Assembly (NCBI GenBank): GCA_029207755.1
Contig: JARCOQ010000016.1
Location: forward strand, 9,038,501-9,102,500
DNA: 64,000 nucleotides
From: Chamaea fasciata
Taxonomy: Eukaryota > Chordata > Aves > Passeriformes > Sylviidae
Reading direction: 5' to 3'
Both the position numbers and the translations under genes were made by a program. Below are positions 20,231-32,870 of the stretch, in pieces; the first letter of the stretch is position 1; every line of letters starts with the position of its first letter. The notes under the pieces were generated by a model, which saw only the letters and a program-made list of their open reading frames with translations, was not told the DNA's origin and did not search any database.

Positions 20231-20520
20231 AAGCCACCGTCATTCCCGACAGGAACCTGCAGCTTGCTGGGGTTGTTCTGTTGTTTTCCCTGCTGTTCCC
20301 CAGCACTTTTTCCCCCTGGGAAACACGGAAAACCTGCCCACTGCTATTCCCAGAACTTCTTCCTCTCCCACAGAGCAGCAGCCTCATGCACCGAGGGCGA
20401 ACACAGTGTGGGGTTCTCCAAATTCCCCTTGCTGCTGCCGGGAGTTACAATTCCATCATAAAAATTGGGCTTCCTGGTGATCACTTCAAAATCCCGAATC
20501 CTGGAATAATGGGGATATAG

Positions 20521-20580
20521 AAGCACAGAATTGCTGAGGCTGGAAAAGACCTCGAAGGTCATCGAGAGCAACACGACAAG
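20521..20580 (-). mobile_element. Short CR1-like 3' tail
   Basis: AGCACAGAATTGCTGAGGCT, GGAAAAGACCTCGAAGGTCA, TCGAG on the plus strand is the reverse of a CR1 terminus, truncated after about 60 bp. Confidence 0.6.
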
Positions 20581-20651
20581 ACAATCTCAGAGACACCACC
20601 AAATAAGTCAGTGTCGAGTCTGAAAAGCTGAGCAACCCCGAAAACACCCTA

Positions 20652-20704
20652 AAAACAAAAGGAATTTTGAAAACAAAAGGAGTTTTGCAAATAAAAGGAA
20701 TTTG
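20652..20704. repeat. Short tandem repeat AAAACAAAAGGAATTTT
   Basis: About three imperfect units of AAAACAAAAGGAATTTTG. No other role seen. Confidence 0.75.
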
Positions 20705-23576
20705 TACATCGTTACTCTCTAAAACCCCAGGTTTTCTTAGGCAAACCCAAGATTCTCCTGCGGCCTGTGGAGCACAGAGCCAATCCTGAATTTATTTCCC
20801 CATTTCCTCTGACGATTTGTGCCCTTTCTGCTTCACCTCCAGCACCGTGACTTTTGCTTCCTACTGAAGCCCGGGAGAAAAAAAAAATCCGCAGTGGTCT
20901 GTCAGGGAGGCGGGGGCGGGGGGGGAGAGAGTCCACGAGGGACAGGAGAGGACAAGGAGGTGGCCTGGAACGTCAGCAGCTGCTCCCCAGGAGCTGATCC
21001 AGCAGATTGGAGCGGCGGGGCTGACACTGCAAAACCTCACCTCGGGGATCTTCATTATCCTTCTGGGATGGCGTTGGGAGCCAGGCAGCTCTGAACGTGA
21101 TGACAGGGCCAGCTGCGAGCAGGGATGTCAGAGCAGGATCCTGCCGGGACACCGGGCAGGACCCGCCGGGTACAGACAAGGACGGATGGGCCTGAACGGC
21201 GGCCAAGCTCTGCCGGGAGCTCGGGGATTGTCGGAGTGGATGCTGAGAGGAGCAAGACGAGCCAAGCGTCCAGCGCTCCAGCCTCCCCGTGGAATTACCT
21301 TCTCCTGACACCGACGGGCGCCCGGGAAACCGGGATGTTTTCGTGCCTTCTGAAAACGGTTTATTGCTCATCAGCAGCGCAAATTCCCCGCTCGCTGACG
21401 AGCAGAGACCCACGAGAAGGGTCAGGGAAGGGACACCCAAGATGGATTTGGCCATTCCCTTGGAGGCAGCCACTAGGAGCCACTGTTGGTTTTTTTTTTT
21501 TTTTTTTTTGTCCAAATGAATGCCGATCCCAGAGCAGGAATTTTTCCAGGAGTCTTAATTTTTTTTTTTTTCCTCCGGGTGAAACAAGCCCGTCGATCGG
21601 CTGAAAACAAAGCTTTTTTTCACGGCGAGGATTGTTTTCCTCCGACTTCCTGGCTGGGAGAAAAAACGAAAATTGCAACAGTGCTTTCAGATTGCTGCAA
21701 TGTCTCCTTCTGACCTGCTCGGAGCTGGAAACTTGAGGCTTTTGGCTCAAGCAGTGGCTCCGTCACGAAATGCAGCTCGGATCAGGAGGTGTAACAAAGC
21801 TTGGCAGCATAATGAGGCACTTCCAGGAGAGTTGGTCTAAAGTGGAGGGCTTTTTTGCTTTTTTTGCCAATTTTTTTTCCCAAAGCCTTAACGACTCTGG
21901 CGGGGAAAATGCCTGCCCACCATTGGGCTCCAAGCTGCATCAGGAAAAAATTCCTTTTCCAAACACAAAGAGGGAGAGCAGGACCCCCCCAGCAGCTTTG
22001 GGGATCTCCACATCTTTTGCTGCTGCAATTATTGACCTTCACACTAGTCCAGGATTCCAGAGCCGGAAGGTGACCATGTGGAATTGCAGGAGGATCCAAA
22101 ATGCCCAGGAATCCTTAGGATATGGGAGAAGAGTGGCAATGCTGGCATGAGGATCCCCCAGTCTGGGTGTGGAGGCTGGAATGGGGATGGCCATGCTGGA
22201 AACTGCCACCAAAAACGAGCACAGAATGGTTTAACCCCAAGTCCCACTGGCAGAGCCCAGGGAACCCTCCAAAAAGTTCAGATTTGAGCCCAACCTTTAG
22301 AATTCCAGGTTTAAATCATCCTTGGGCTGCAGGATTGAGTTTCCCACTATTCAAGGGAAGGGCAGGAACTGTGTGGGATCATTTGGAAGATTTCAGCATC
22401 CTTGAGTTTAAATCAGAGCAAGCCTTGACTGGAGGCAAAGCACGTCCCCCCTCTGCCCCATTTCCAAGGCCATATTTACCCTGCAGGATATTCCAGCAAT
22501 TCCAAACTGTGCTGTTATTAGGGACAGACCTCAAACAGTTCATTCTGGGCTCGGATAAACAGAACAGAAAAAATCCTTTCCTGAATAGCTGAGGGCTGAA
22601 AACCTCGGAAGATCAGGTCCTTTTTTGTGTGGTTTTAGCAAGGACCCCCAGAGGCTGCCTGGGACCACGGGATCCCAGAAAAGACAACCCCACCGCGGTC
22701 AAATTATGGGTGGCTCCTCCAAGCAGAGGGTGAAGGGGTGGAATTTGCAGCCTCGGATTCTCTTTGTGCACCTGAATTCCTGCAGCTCCTCTGAGGACCA
22801 GGGATCTCTTTGTGCCTCTCTTTCCTCTCGCCCACCTTCTCCCTGGTCTCCTTTGATTGCTGCCATCCACCAGCTGCTATTTTACATAATTCAGGCTCGT
22901 TCCCAGCAGGACAACTGGACACCTTCCCGCTCCTGAAATTTCGGGAGGAATAATCACACCCGCATCCCTCACAGCGGAGAAAAAGGGGCTCTGCCAGCGC
23001 CGCCTCCTTCCTGCTGAAGGACCAAGGGAAGGTTCCGGAAAAAAATGTAAAAACGTGTTCTCCTTCAGAAATCCCCCCCTCCAAAAGCAGCTCAACTTCT
23101 CCTGAGCCGGGAGAGCTGAGAGTGGCAGAGCCCCGAGGAGCAGTAAACAAACTCAGAACATTGAGTCTCATAAACATCCTTTGCACTTGGGCTGGGGTTT
23201 TTTTTTTCTTTCTTTTTTTTTTTTTTTTTCTCTTAGTCCCGAGCCTAAAGCTGTCAATGGGACTTTGCAGAGCTTGTTTGTGTTGGCTTTTCTGCTTTAG
23301 ATGTTGCAGTTCAGAGTTCAGCGCGCAGAGGCTCCGAGCAGGCACAGCAATGATCTGTCAATCCCTGCCTGCCTCCCGGGCATTCCGTGTTTCCTCCCCT
23401 CACCTCGTTTTTTGGGGCAATTATAAATTTTCAGGCGATTATAACTCTCCAATCACCGGGTTCTCCGTCGCCGCGGAGTTCACCTGTGTCAGGGAATTAA
23501 AACCCGCAGAGAGAGTGCAGAGAGAGGAGAAGGAATCCAGGGAATTTATGGACCAGTCCAGTCCCACCTAGGGACA

Positions 23577-23660
23577 AAAAAACCAAACCAAACCAAACCA
23601 AACCAAACCAAACCAAACCAAAAAAAAAAAAACCCAGGAAAAAAAATAAAAACCAAAAAA
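23577..23660. repeat. (AAACC)n microsatellite with poly(A)
   Basis: Nine or so AAACC units followed by an A run, immediately before a CR1 tail. Again A/C on plus, so G/U in the transcript. Confidence 0.95.
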
Positions 23661-23698
23661 CTTGATTGGGGCATGGAAGAGAGAAAGCTGCAAACGAA

Positions 23699-23870
23699 AT
23701 AATCCCAGAAGGGTTTGGGTTGGGAGGGATCCATGGGCAGGGACACCTTCCACCATCCCAGGCTGCTCCAAGCCCTGTCCAAGCTGGCCTGGGACACTTC
23801 CAGGGGTGCACAGCTTCCCTGGGATGTGTGCCAGAGCCTCCTCATCCTCCCAGGGAACAACCTGAGCATT
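23699..23870 (-). mobile_element. CR1-like LINE 3' fragment
   Basis: The plus strand reads ATCCCAGAAGGGTTTGGGTT, GGGCAGGGACACCTTCCACC, ATCCCAGGCTGCTCCAAGCC, the reverse of a CR1 3' region. Confidence 0.85.
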
Positions 23871-25241
23871 CCCGGGATAACAGGGAAGGAGAGGGGAGCC
23901 GTGGCAGCTCCCAGGCGGGGATTGAAAGCTCAGCTGCGCACAGAAGGGCCAGGCTGCCCTGCCCTCTGCAATCTGCTGCGTTTGATTCCCGTTTTTCCCC
24001 TGGAGCAGGCTGGGAAAAGCTCCTTTTCCAGGGGGTTTCAGGAGCCAGCGGAGGCAGAGCTGTCAGGGGATGTAAGTGACACCCCGGCAGAGATGAAGGC
24101 TCCGCTTTGACCTTTATTTTTTCTCTCCTTTTCTTTGCTCGTCAAAGATCAAACTGAGCAGTTCTGATATTTCTGAGGTGAGTAAACAACCCGGCAAAGC
24201 AAACAGGCAGAACCCCCCCGAGCAATTGCAGACCTGGCTGCTTCCTCCGCTGCCTTCCCTGCCTTGAAAAAAATCAAACCAAACCCCAGGAATAACACGA
24301 GTGGGCTTTTCAACTCCTGCACCTGAGCGCATCTCCCGTGTAAACCGCCTGGATGACGTTTATTTCCTACAGGATTGGCCTCTCCGTGTCTGGAAATCAA
24401 ACTGGTTCAGTCCATCTAGACCGCAGGAATTGCCTTCCTTATTGTGATATAACTTCCTTAAAAAAAATAAAAAAAAAGGGGTTGGGTGGTGTTTTCCCAG
24501 GCCCATGAGCAGAGTTCAAAGTTATTTCTGCTCTCTGGCCTTGGAAAGGGGTCAGGGACTTGAACCAGGATATCCCAGCCCTGCAAACTGAGATATTTGC
24601 TATTTTGGGGTGCCACTGCCCCCAAATTTAACAGCCAGACACAACCACAAGCTCTCGAAGGCACAAGTCCTGCTCGAGAAGGGTTTCTCTGTCATTAAAG
24701 CCTCTCCTAAAAGTTGTGGCTTCGAGGAGTTTGTGCTTCCCACAGAAAAAAAAAAAAAATTTCACTGAGAGATTTCCAAATGAGCTCTGCTTCAAAGTGG
24801 GCTGGAGACAGAAAGAAAAAAGAGATTTCCTCCTTGTGCCTGCTGATGGATGTTCCCTCTCTGGGTCTGGGATGAAAAATGGGGAATTTATTCTCTCAGT
24901 CACCTCGGCTCTCAGGTTTTATGCCTCCCTCTAAATGGGATCCTTCATGTGGAGCGATAACGATTTAATTGAAGATAACTGATGGTAATTTTTTCCTCCT
25001 CTCAATTGACCTGCTTGATCTCCTAACGCTCTGCAGAGCTCCTTTTAATTCCCTGCTCCACGGTTAACGACTCCAGAGGCAAAACTCTGCTCCTTCCCGG
25101 GGCTGCCAACGGGACATTGTGGGGTGGAGGAGGCACCAAAACCCCCAAACCCAGCAGAGTTCAGCTGCTCCTGCAGTGACCAAATTCCAAATTCGACCAC
25201 TCCCCGAGGTTTTTCTGCCAGTCCTTCAAGCTCAGGTTTGG

Positions 25242-25425
25242 ATATTGAGAAGGAACTGCCCAGGCACGGATTCCCAGAGAAGCTGTGACTGCCCCTGGAT
25301 CTCTGGAAGTGTCCAAGACCAGGCTGGACGGGGCTTGGAGCGACCTGGGAATGTGGGAGGTGACCCTGGATAAGCTTTAAGGTCCTTCCAACCCAACCCA
25401 TCCCAGGATTCTCTGTCTCCTGGCT
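25242..25425 (+). mobile_element. CR1-like LINE 3' fragment
   Basis: The plus strand runs toward the CR1 end: TGCCCCTGGATCTCTGGAAG, CCAGGCTGGACGGGGCTTGG, AAGGTCCTTCCAACCCAACC, CATCCCAGGATTCT. Confidence 0.85.
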
Positions 25426-27636
25426 GAGAATGTTTTCTCCAGAGGAATCCCTGGCTGCCACATTTCCCTCTCCAGCAAGAAGAGCCACGGGAGCAGAGTT
25501 TGCTCTCTGGGATCACCGACTTCCTTCGGAAGCTTCCCAGGCAGGAGGCCCCGCGTGGCGGAGCATATTTCCAGCATTACTTTCCCATCTCTCGGTTTCA
25601 TTCAGCAGAACGCAATTTCATTTCCAGTGGCATGAGTGCCAGGCGGGATTAGATCAGCTGCTGCCTCCTGCAGCCCCTGGAGGACGGGACCTGGGCGGTC
25701 TGAAGCGTTATCAGCGGAGCTGTTTGGGAAAGCAGGACAATCAGCTGGATCATATCTGGGTGGAGGATCGCCTGGAGCGACAGATGGCTCAAAAGTGAGC
25801 CTTAAAATGAGGAAAAAACCCACCCACCCAGGCCCGCTCAAGCCACGCCCCAGAGCAGGCCAGGAGTGCTCAGGTTCGCGGATTAAATGAGGAGCCGCAG
25901 CAGGAAGGACCGAGCTCTGCAAATTACCGGGGAATGTCTCCAGCAAAGCCCCAGGAGAGAGCCGGACTCTGCACACTGGTCCCACTGGCAGGAAAAAGAG
26001 GGAAAATGGGAATTTTCTGTGGCTGTGCTGAGGCCGGGGAATGTCTCCTGTGCTGGGATCACCCTCAGGAGGATCCCCCCGGAGATGCTCCGGCCTCTCC
26101 CCAACATTCCAGAGCCTGTTACTGGAGCCTTTTCCCTGGAAACAGGAGCAGGTTTCTCCCTGCTGCCATCCCACCCTGCATGGCCTTGGCTCCTTTAAAA
26201 GCCTCTGGCCAAAATCCAGGGAATTCATCCAGCCTGAATCATTCCCATCCATATGCTGAGGAGCACCAGCGGATCTGCTGGCCGGGGACAGCTCGGAGCA
26301 GGGCCTGGGCTCGCTCTCATCCAAGACATTTGGCTTCTCCCTCGCCACAAAAAAAATTACATTCACCCGAGGAATTCTGTCCACACAGCTCCTGCCCGCT
26401 GCAAAGCCGCTCCTGACCACGCTCCACGCTGGAGTCAATAATTAATGGCCCCCAAATCATCAGCACAGTGCCTGAAATCAGCCCTGTTTGGCTGGTTAAC
26501 CACAAAGAATTAATTTTTAAAATACGACGCAGCATTCCTACTGATTTATGGCCCTTTTAAAAATATATATTATTAAATATATTTTTATATTTAGGCTGAA
26601 GATGTCTCACTGATTAGAAAGAAGAACGAGGCTCTACCTTTCCATTTTAGGTGTGAACGGAGTCCTGGGATACAAAGAGCTGGAATATTTAAGGCTGGGA
26701 TACACACAAACCCCATGGAATATACCACAGCCCCTTGCAGGCAAAAAGAGGAACACGACAGACCCTGCCTGAAGGAATCCGCACAAGAAATGAAAGTTAA
26801 TGATGGATTTTTCCTGGGAAAAATCCTCCAGCCACATCCCACCGCTGCCCGGAGGTTCTGGATGCCCATCACAGGTGCCACCACATCCACTGGAGGTGGC
26901 AGGACACGCACGCAGAGAGAGCAAAGAACCCTTCCCCAGCTCTTTGGTGACACTTCAGCAACGATTCCAGGAGCTTTGTCCAGCTCCCGGCTCTCTGGAA
27001 CTCCGGGATCAAAGACCTTTGGGTTGTCATTAGCAGGCAAACCCACTAGAGGTTTGTTTACTCCGGCCGAGTTGATGGCACTGGAAATATTTAATCAAAA
27101 AAATGGACATGCTCCCCCCCCATTACTGCCAAGATGATTCAGAAGGGGCCACTTAGATCCGGTTTGTCAAAGCCATTACTCATCCCCCCGCTAATGGAGC
27201 TTTATGGAGAGTCCCTTTGAAAAATGCTCTTTGGTGATCGGCGGGCACCGGGGGATGAACACACAGCAGGGGAGCGCAGCAGGGGCTGCTGCTGGGGAGG
27301 GAGCACGGGGATGTGCTCAGGCTGTGCTCGGAAAAAAAGACCTCGGCTTAGTCATCTGTGCAGCCCAGGGAGAAGAGCTGGAGTGGCTGGAGGGGGGAAT
27401 GGGTTCAAGGAGAGGGGAATTCTCGAGGAAAATGGGAGCCGGCGGCTGGAGGCGACCTCTGAGTGGCCGAGCGGGACGTGAAGAGATGGCAGGAGACTGG
27501 GAGAGATTTGGAAAGGTTCAGGGGTCTTGGAATAAAAGGAAGGAATGAAAATGTCAGAGGGCAGCAGGAGAAAAGCTGGGGGTGTGTCTTGTTTGGGCAC
27601 AGGGAGCTCTTTAAGGTTTTCCCTTTGGGAAACTGA

Positions 27637-28020
27637 ATCCCAGAATGGTTTGGGTTGAAGGGATCTCAAAGCCCATCCCGTGCCACCCCTGCCATGGCAG
27701 GGACACCTTCCACTGTCCCAGGGTGCTCCAAGCCCGGTCCAGCCTGGCCTTGGACACTTCCAGGGATCTTCTAGGGGCAGCCACAGCTTCTCGGGGCACC
27801 CTGTGCTTCCCAACCCTCGCAGGGAGGAATTCCTCCCCAATATTCCGTCTATCCCTGCCCTCTTGTCAGTTTGAAGCCATTCCCCCTGTCCTGGTGCTCC
27901 AGGCCCCTGTAGAAAAATCTCTCTCCATCTTTCTTTCAGATTCCCTTAAACGCTGGAAGGCCACAATTCTCTCACCCCAAATCCTCTTCTCCAGGCTGAA
28001 CATTCCCAATTGCAGTTAAT
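27637..28020 (-). mobile_element. CR1-like LINE 3' fragment, longest copy
   Basis: Best preserved CR1 tail in the window: CCCAGAATGGTTTGGGTTGA, GCCATGGCAGGGACACCTTC, AGTTTGAAGCCATTCCCCCT and TCTTCTCCAGGCTGAACATT appear in the order expected for reversed CR1. Confidence 0.92.
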
Positions 28021-28795
28021 CCAAATAAACCAGGGCTATTCTCAAAGCCAGGAAACCTCCAAGGGCCCTGACATGGGAACACTTGATCCTGCCTTAGAGC
28101 CTGAGGAGGGACCAGCTGAGCCGAGCTCTGCCCATTGTGATTTTTGTGACGCTGGAGCAAAAAGATCCCTTGGGATCTTGGGATCCAAGTCATTCCTGGG
28201 CTGGGTAACTCCCATTTCCCACAGGCTGATGAAGTTCAGGGAGGAACCTCCAGCCCTTTTATCTCCCAAGACTGGCCTGCAGCTGGTCCAGCCCCAGTTT
28301 TAATGCAGCTTCCCAAAGCGGGAAACGCTCCCAAACTGCTGAAGATCCCAAGGTTTAATAGCAAGGAAACGATCCTCTGCAAACCCACATCTGGGACCCA
28401 GGCAGCAGCTCCTCCGTGCTCAGATCAAACACAGAGCCAGGAGAACAAATCCAGAGGAAAATCCACCTTTCCTCCCCCTCCAGCAAGCCCAGCAATCATC
28501 CTGAGCTTCTTTTTGTCCGGGAAAACAGGAATCTGTGGGAGCCCAGGGCACTCCAGCCTTCAGCCAAGGCAGGCAGATGGGAACCTCGGAGCTCCCTGCC
28601 GTTCTTCCCAGTGAATTATTGATCCCTCCTTTTAGCCAGGAGCATCAGACTAAAGAGGCAATTAAAGCCCATCCACCAGGATCAGAGAGGGAGAAGCAAG
28701 AAGACAAAAAGGCACAAAGGGCCGGGGCTGTGTTTGCCAGCAGCCCCCAGCGGGAACGAGCCGCTCCCTGGAGCTCCTGCTCCCTCTGAGCTCGG

Positions 28796-29050
28796 GAATT
28801 CTGGAATCATGGAATGCCCTGAGCTGGGAAGGACATGCAAAGGTCAGAGTTCAGCTCCTGTCCTGCTCAGACACAGCGAAAATCCCACCCTGGGCATCCC
28901 TGGGAGCGTTGTCCAAAGGCTCCGGGGCCGTGCCCATTCCCTGGGGAGCTGACCCAGTGCCCGACACCCTCTAAGGAAGAACTTTTCCCTAAAATCCCAC
29001 CTCAGCCTCCCCTGGCACAGCTCCACCGCGGAGCAGAGCTCTCCGTGGCC
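28796..29050 (-). mobile_element. CR1-like LINE 3' fragment
   Basis: TGGAATCATGGAATGCCCTG, GAAAATCCCACCCTGGGCAT, GGGGCCGTGCCCATTCCCTG on the plus strand; a second CR1 subfamily type, shared with 31112, 38838 and 57340. Confidence 0.78.
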
Positions 29051-29173
29051 CTCAGGAGAAGCTGCAGGCCATTTGTGCCTGAGGAAATGAAAAATAACAA
29101 CGACGGCAGCACCGACATCCCTCCTGCTCCCCGAGACGAGAGCGGCGCGTGCTGCTGGGGCAGGGCAGGACAC

Positions 29174-29282
29174 CGAGGTCAGGAAAGAATTCCAAGGTGG
29201 AGGGAAGGACACCAGAGGTTGGGAAAGAATTCCAAGGCAAAGGGAAGGACACGAGAGGTCAGGAAGGAATCCCAAGGCGGAG
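29174..29282. repeat. Short tandem repeat, unit about 44 bp
   Basis: Two and a half units of GTCAGGAAAGAATTCCAAGG with GGGAAGGACACSAGAG spacers. Confidence 0.8.
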
Positions 29283-31111
29283 CTGCCTTTCAGTACAGTG
29301 GGATCACCTGGACACTGCGCTGAGGGAACGCCTGGGATTTCCAAGTGGCAGCGAAAAGCAGCAGGAGAGCTCAGGGAGTCCTGCTCCTCATCACCTGTTG
29401 GCATCCCATAATTCCATCCAGGCACAGGATTTGCACTTGGCAGAATTTCGGAGTCTGGAGATGGCCCAGAGCTCCCAAATTTTCACCTTCTTGGCCAAAA
29501 AAACCCCTCCAATGAAACGAATCCTATGAAACCACCACCAACACTCACAGAAATCACGGTGCTGGCTTTGCCCTGCGCTGCTCCTGCCATATTTATTCCT
29601 AACATCGGGAGAAAAACAAAAACAAAACCAAAACCAAAAAGTCTGGAAAAACAGGACTTCAAACTGAGGAGGTGACCTTTCCATCGGATTTTTCTCATCC
29701 CTTTCGCAGGAACGATGCCTCACCCCCAAGCATGCCCTGGATTTCAGGGCGGTTTTATTGTTACGGGAACAAAATGATACGGGGAAAAAAATAAAAACCC
29801 AGCGGCTCTAATCTGACGTAAGGGCATAAAAATCACTGCTAAAACAATGCAATTTAGCTGGATTACCCTAATAACAGCAGCACCAATTAGAATTACTGCC
29901 GTTCACTGCTACCCTGAGCTTGGTGAACACCTGAGACTCTCCCCAGGCAGGAGGGGATGAGTTTGGCTTTGGAGCAGGCGACACCAGGCCGAATTTGAGA
30001 GAGTGGGAGTGAGAGGATTTAGACTGCAGCTCCCGCCTGGTGCCTTTAATAAACTCCCAAAGCTCCGCCACCAAACACCGCGAGCTCCCAAAGCCTCCTG
30101 CCCTGGCAGAAACCCTCCTCGTGGGCTCCCAGAGCAGGCAGACCACGCTGAAACCTGCCCAGATTATTTCATTCGAGGCATCCACAGCGGATCCCGAGCC
30201 GAAAGCCGGGCTGGAGGAGGTGGCGAGTGTGTTTCCATGACAATGAGCTGTCATCGCCTTGGTGACCGCGGGCTGCTGGCGCTGCCGAAGCGCCCTGACC
30301 TCTGCACAGCTGAGCGCAGCACGGAGTTTCCTCCTTCCCCGCCTAATGACGGCTTTTATGGGAGCTCAGCCGCAGCCGGGAGTTGCCTCAGGTGGTTGTG
30401 CAGAGCCAGGGAAGCGTCCTCGGTCCGTGGCAGCTCCAACCCCGAATTAACCTTTCCCTCAGTCAGCGGCAAACCGAGCCCAGCTCCAACCCCGGCTGCT
30501 GCCGAGCCTCAAATCCACCGGCTGGAAAATGAAGCAGAGAGGAGGCCCAGCACTTCATTAGCCCGGGCATCAAAAGCAAATTAATCTATCGGCGTTTAAA
30601 CCTCTTAAGAGAGGTCACGCTGAGAGACTGATGTGTTAACTAGGTGTGCGCGAGGAGCTGGCGCATCAAAAGGCGGCTTTGCAGTTCCCTCCCGGGTGAG
30701 CACTTCGTCCGGATTCCTGTGGGAGAGGCAGGGCCGAGTCTGCCTCCCTCCGAAACCGTCTCCAGATGAAGTCTGTGTTGTCACAAAAGCCTCACCCCTG
30801 AGCCCACACGGCAGGAGATTGTTGCATCTCTGCCTTTCGAGGGCTTCCACTGCTTCCCTTCCCAACTTTGCTGGCTGCGCCGCCTCCTGCCCGGCTGGCA
30901 GCCCCAAACCTGGCCCCACGGAAGAATTCCCGGAGTTCCCTTTCAAATCCAAGCCCTGCCCTCCACAACCCCGAAGTGGTTTCCACGGAGATGCTAAAAA
31001 AACCTTCGGGGTGCACGGCAGAAACTTGGGGGAGCGGCAAAGGCTGGGAGAGAGGAGTGAGGAGGGAATTGGGGTCCTGCCGAGGAGCGGGGTCCCAGTC
31101 TGGCTCCACTC

Positions 31112-31400
31112 ACGGAATTATGGAATGTCCTAAATGGAAAGGATCCACAGGGATCATCCTGCCCTGCACAGACACCCCAAAAATCCCACCCTGGACACCC
31201 CTGGAGTGGTGTCCAAACATTCCGGGAGCTCTGGCAGCCTCGGGGCCGTGCCCATTCCCTGCCCAGCACCCTCTGAGGGGAAGAAGCTTTTCCTCAAATC
31301 CAGCCTAACCCTGCCTGGCACAGCTGCAGCCATTCCCTGGTCCCAGGAGCTGCAGATCCTGAGGAGTTTCCTCTTCTCCAGGCTGACTGAGGCACGGAGA
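31112..31400 (-). mobile_element. CR1-like LINE 3' fragment
   Basis: GGAATTATGGAATGTCCTAA, CAAAAATCCCACCCTGGACA, CCCTGGAGTGGTGTCCAAAC, AGCCTCGGGGCCGTGCCCAT on the plus strand, the same subfamily as 57340-57580. Confidence 0.82.
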
Positions 31401-32261
31401 AGTCCATGGACACGGCCAAAACTTCCCATCCTGCTGAAACAACTCCCTCGAGCCGTACAGGGCCTGAACCCGAGTGCAGTGACCCTGAGGACACACAGCC
31501 ACGTGCTCTGACAAGTCCCTCTGCTCCCAGCACACCATTTCCAAGCAGGGTTGATACCTCCCAGGCCAAATCCCTCGTTCAAACCGAAGCCAGGAGCGAT
31601 TTTTTGTCTTATTTCAGCCAACCTCCCTAAAACCACCCAGCCAGGAGTTCACACCTCAGCCAGAGGAGCGAGGGAGCAGGAGGGGACAGTGCCAGCGTGG
31701 CAGGGGACACTGGGGGACGGGCAGAGCATCGCTGCCCTCAGCCACAGGGATTGGGACATCTGGAGAGCACACCAGGAATGTTCTGGAGCACGCCGTGCCT
31801 CCTGGTGAGTGCTCACCCCTGGGACTGGAACAGATGGCTGCAGCAAGCCTGCCCGCTGCCATTCTGGGGCCTTGAAAGCATCGCCCAGGCTCCCCGGCCT
31901 GCGTTTCCCTCTGCATCGAACGAGGGAAGAGGATTCCATTCGGGGTTTGAGGGTTTCCAACGAGGACACGCAATTAGAAAAGCACTGGCTGCAGATGACG
32001 ATGAATAACCCCGGGCTGGAGAAGCTGGGAGAGGATCTGTTCCTCAGGCAGGTGTGCTGACACAAAACCCTTCTGCAGGGCTGTTTTACAAGCCTTCCCC
32101 CGAGCCCAGACTTGTTAACCTTCATCTCCCTGCCCGTTTGCAGAGGAGTGACAGCTGCAGCCAGAAATCCAGCGCTCAGGTTTCCTGTCACAGTTAAAGC
32201 AATCAAATGTGGGTGAAACCCTGCGCTGTTACACCCCGACGAGCAAGGAGGAGGAGGAGGG

Positions 32262-32288
32262 AGAGAGAGAAAAAAAAAAAAAAAAAAA
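32262..32288. repeat. GAGA to poly(A) tract
   Basis: GAGAGAGAG followed by about 18 A on the plus strand. No identifiable retroposon body next to it. Confidence 0.85.
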
Positions 32289-32713
32289 GGAGTGGGAGGA
32301 AATCCACGGCTTTAAGGTAATTTCTGAAATACAAAAGGAGCTTGTGCGAGTCGGGTGGGAAACATCCACTGCACGCTTTGCTTCCCTCATTACCTGTCTG
32401 GGAGCCTCAGCCTGCCTGTCCGTCACCCTCTGCAGCCTCAGCTCAGCCTCAGGAGCGGGGAAAAGCTGTTCTGGGGGAAAGGAAGGAGCTGAGGAACATC
32501 CCCCCAGCGCAGCCAGGGAGAGATTCCTGCTGCTCCGGGGGTGTCTGTGTGTGCTGGGAGCCTGGCAGGGGGAAGGCAGGGGAGGAAATCCAGCCCATCA
32601 TTCCAGCCTGGAATGGTGGAGGGAAAGCCGGGGGGAGAAGCAGAGAAATGGGAACGGTGCAGAAGCGTTTTTTTGGGGGTTATGAGTCTTTCCTCTCATC
32701 ACCTCTGGCTCCG

Positions 32714-32870
32714 GTGCTTCCAGAGGCACAAACTGAGATTTCTGGCACTTCCAGAGGCACAGACTGGGATTTCTGGTGCTTCCAGAGGCACAAACTGAGA
32801 TTTCTGGCACTTCCAGAGGCACAGACTGGGATTTCTGGCACTTCCAGAGGCACAGACTGGGATTTCTGGC
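32714..32870. repeat. 31-bp minisatellite
   Basis: Five units of CTTCCAGAGGCACARACTGR followed by GATTTCTGGYR. Units alternate between two variants (CAAACTGAGAT and CAGACTGGGAT), which suggests earlier duplication of a dimer. Confidence 0.95.

Noticed and set aside
21491..21510. Poly(T) and poly(A) tracts as tails of processed pseudogenes
   Set aside because: No gene-derived sequence or flanking duplication was recognised next to the tracts at 21,491, 23,203, 32,270, 40,902 or 41,091.
25602..26438. 278-residue minus-strand open frame in the long intron
   Set aside because: Composition looks random for GC-rich DNA; no recognisable domain.
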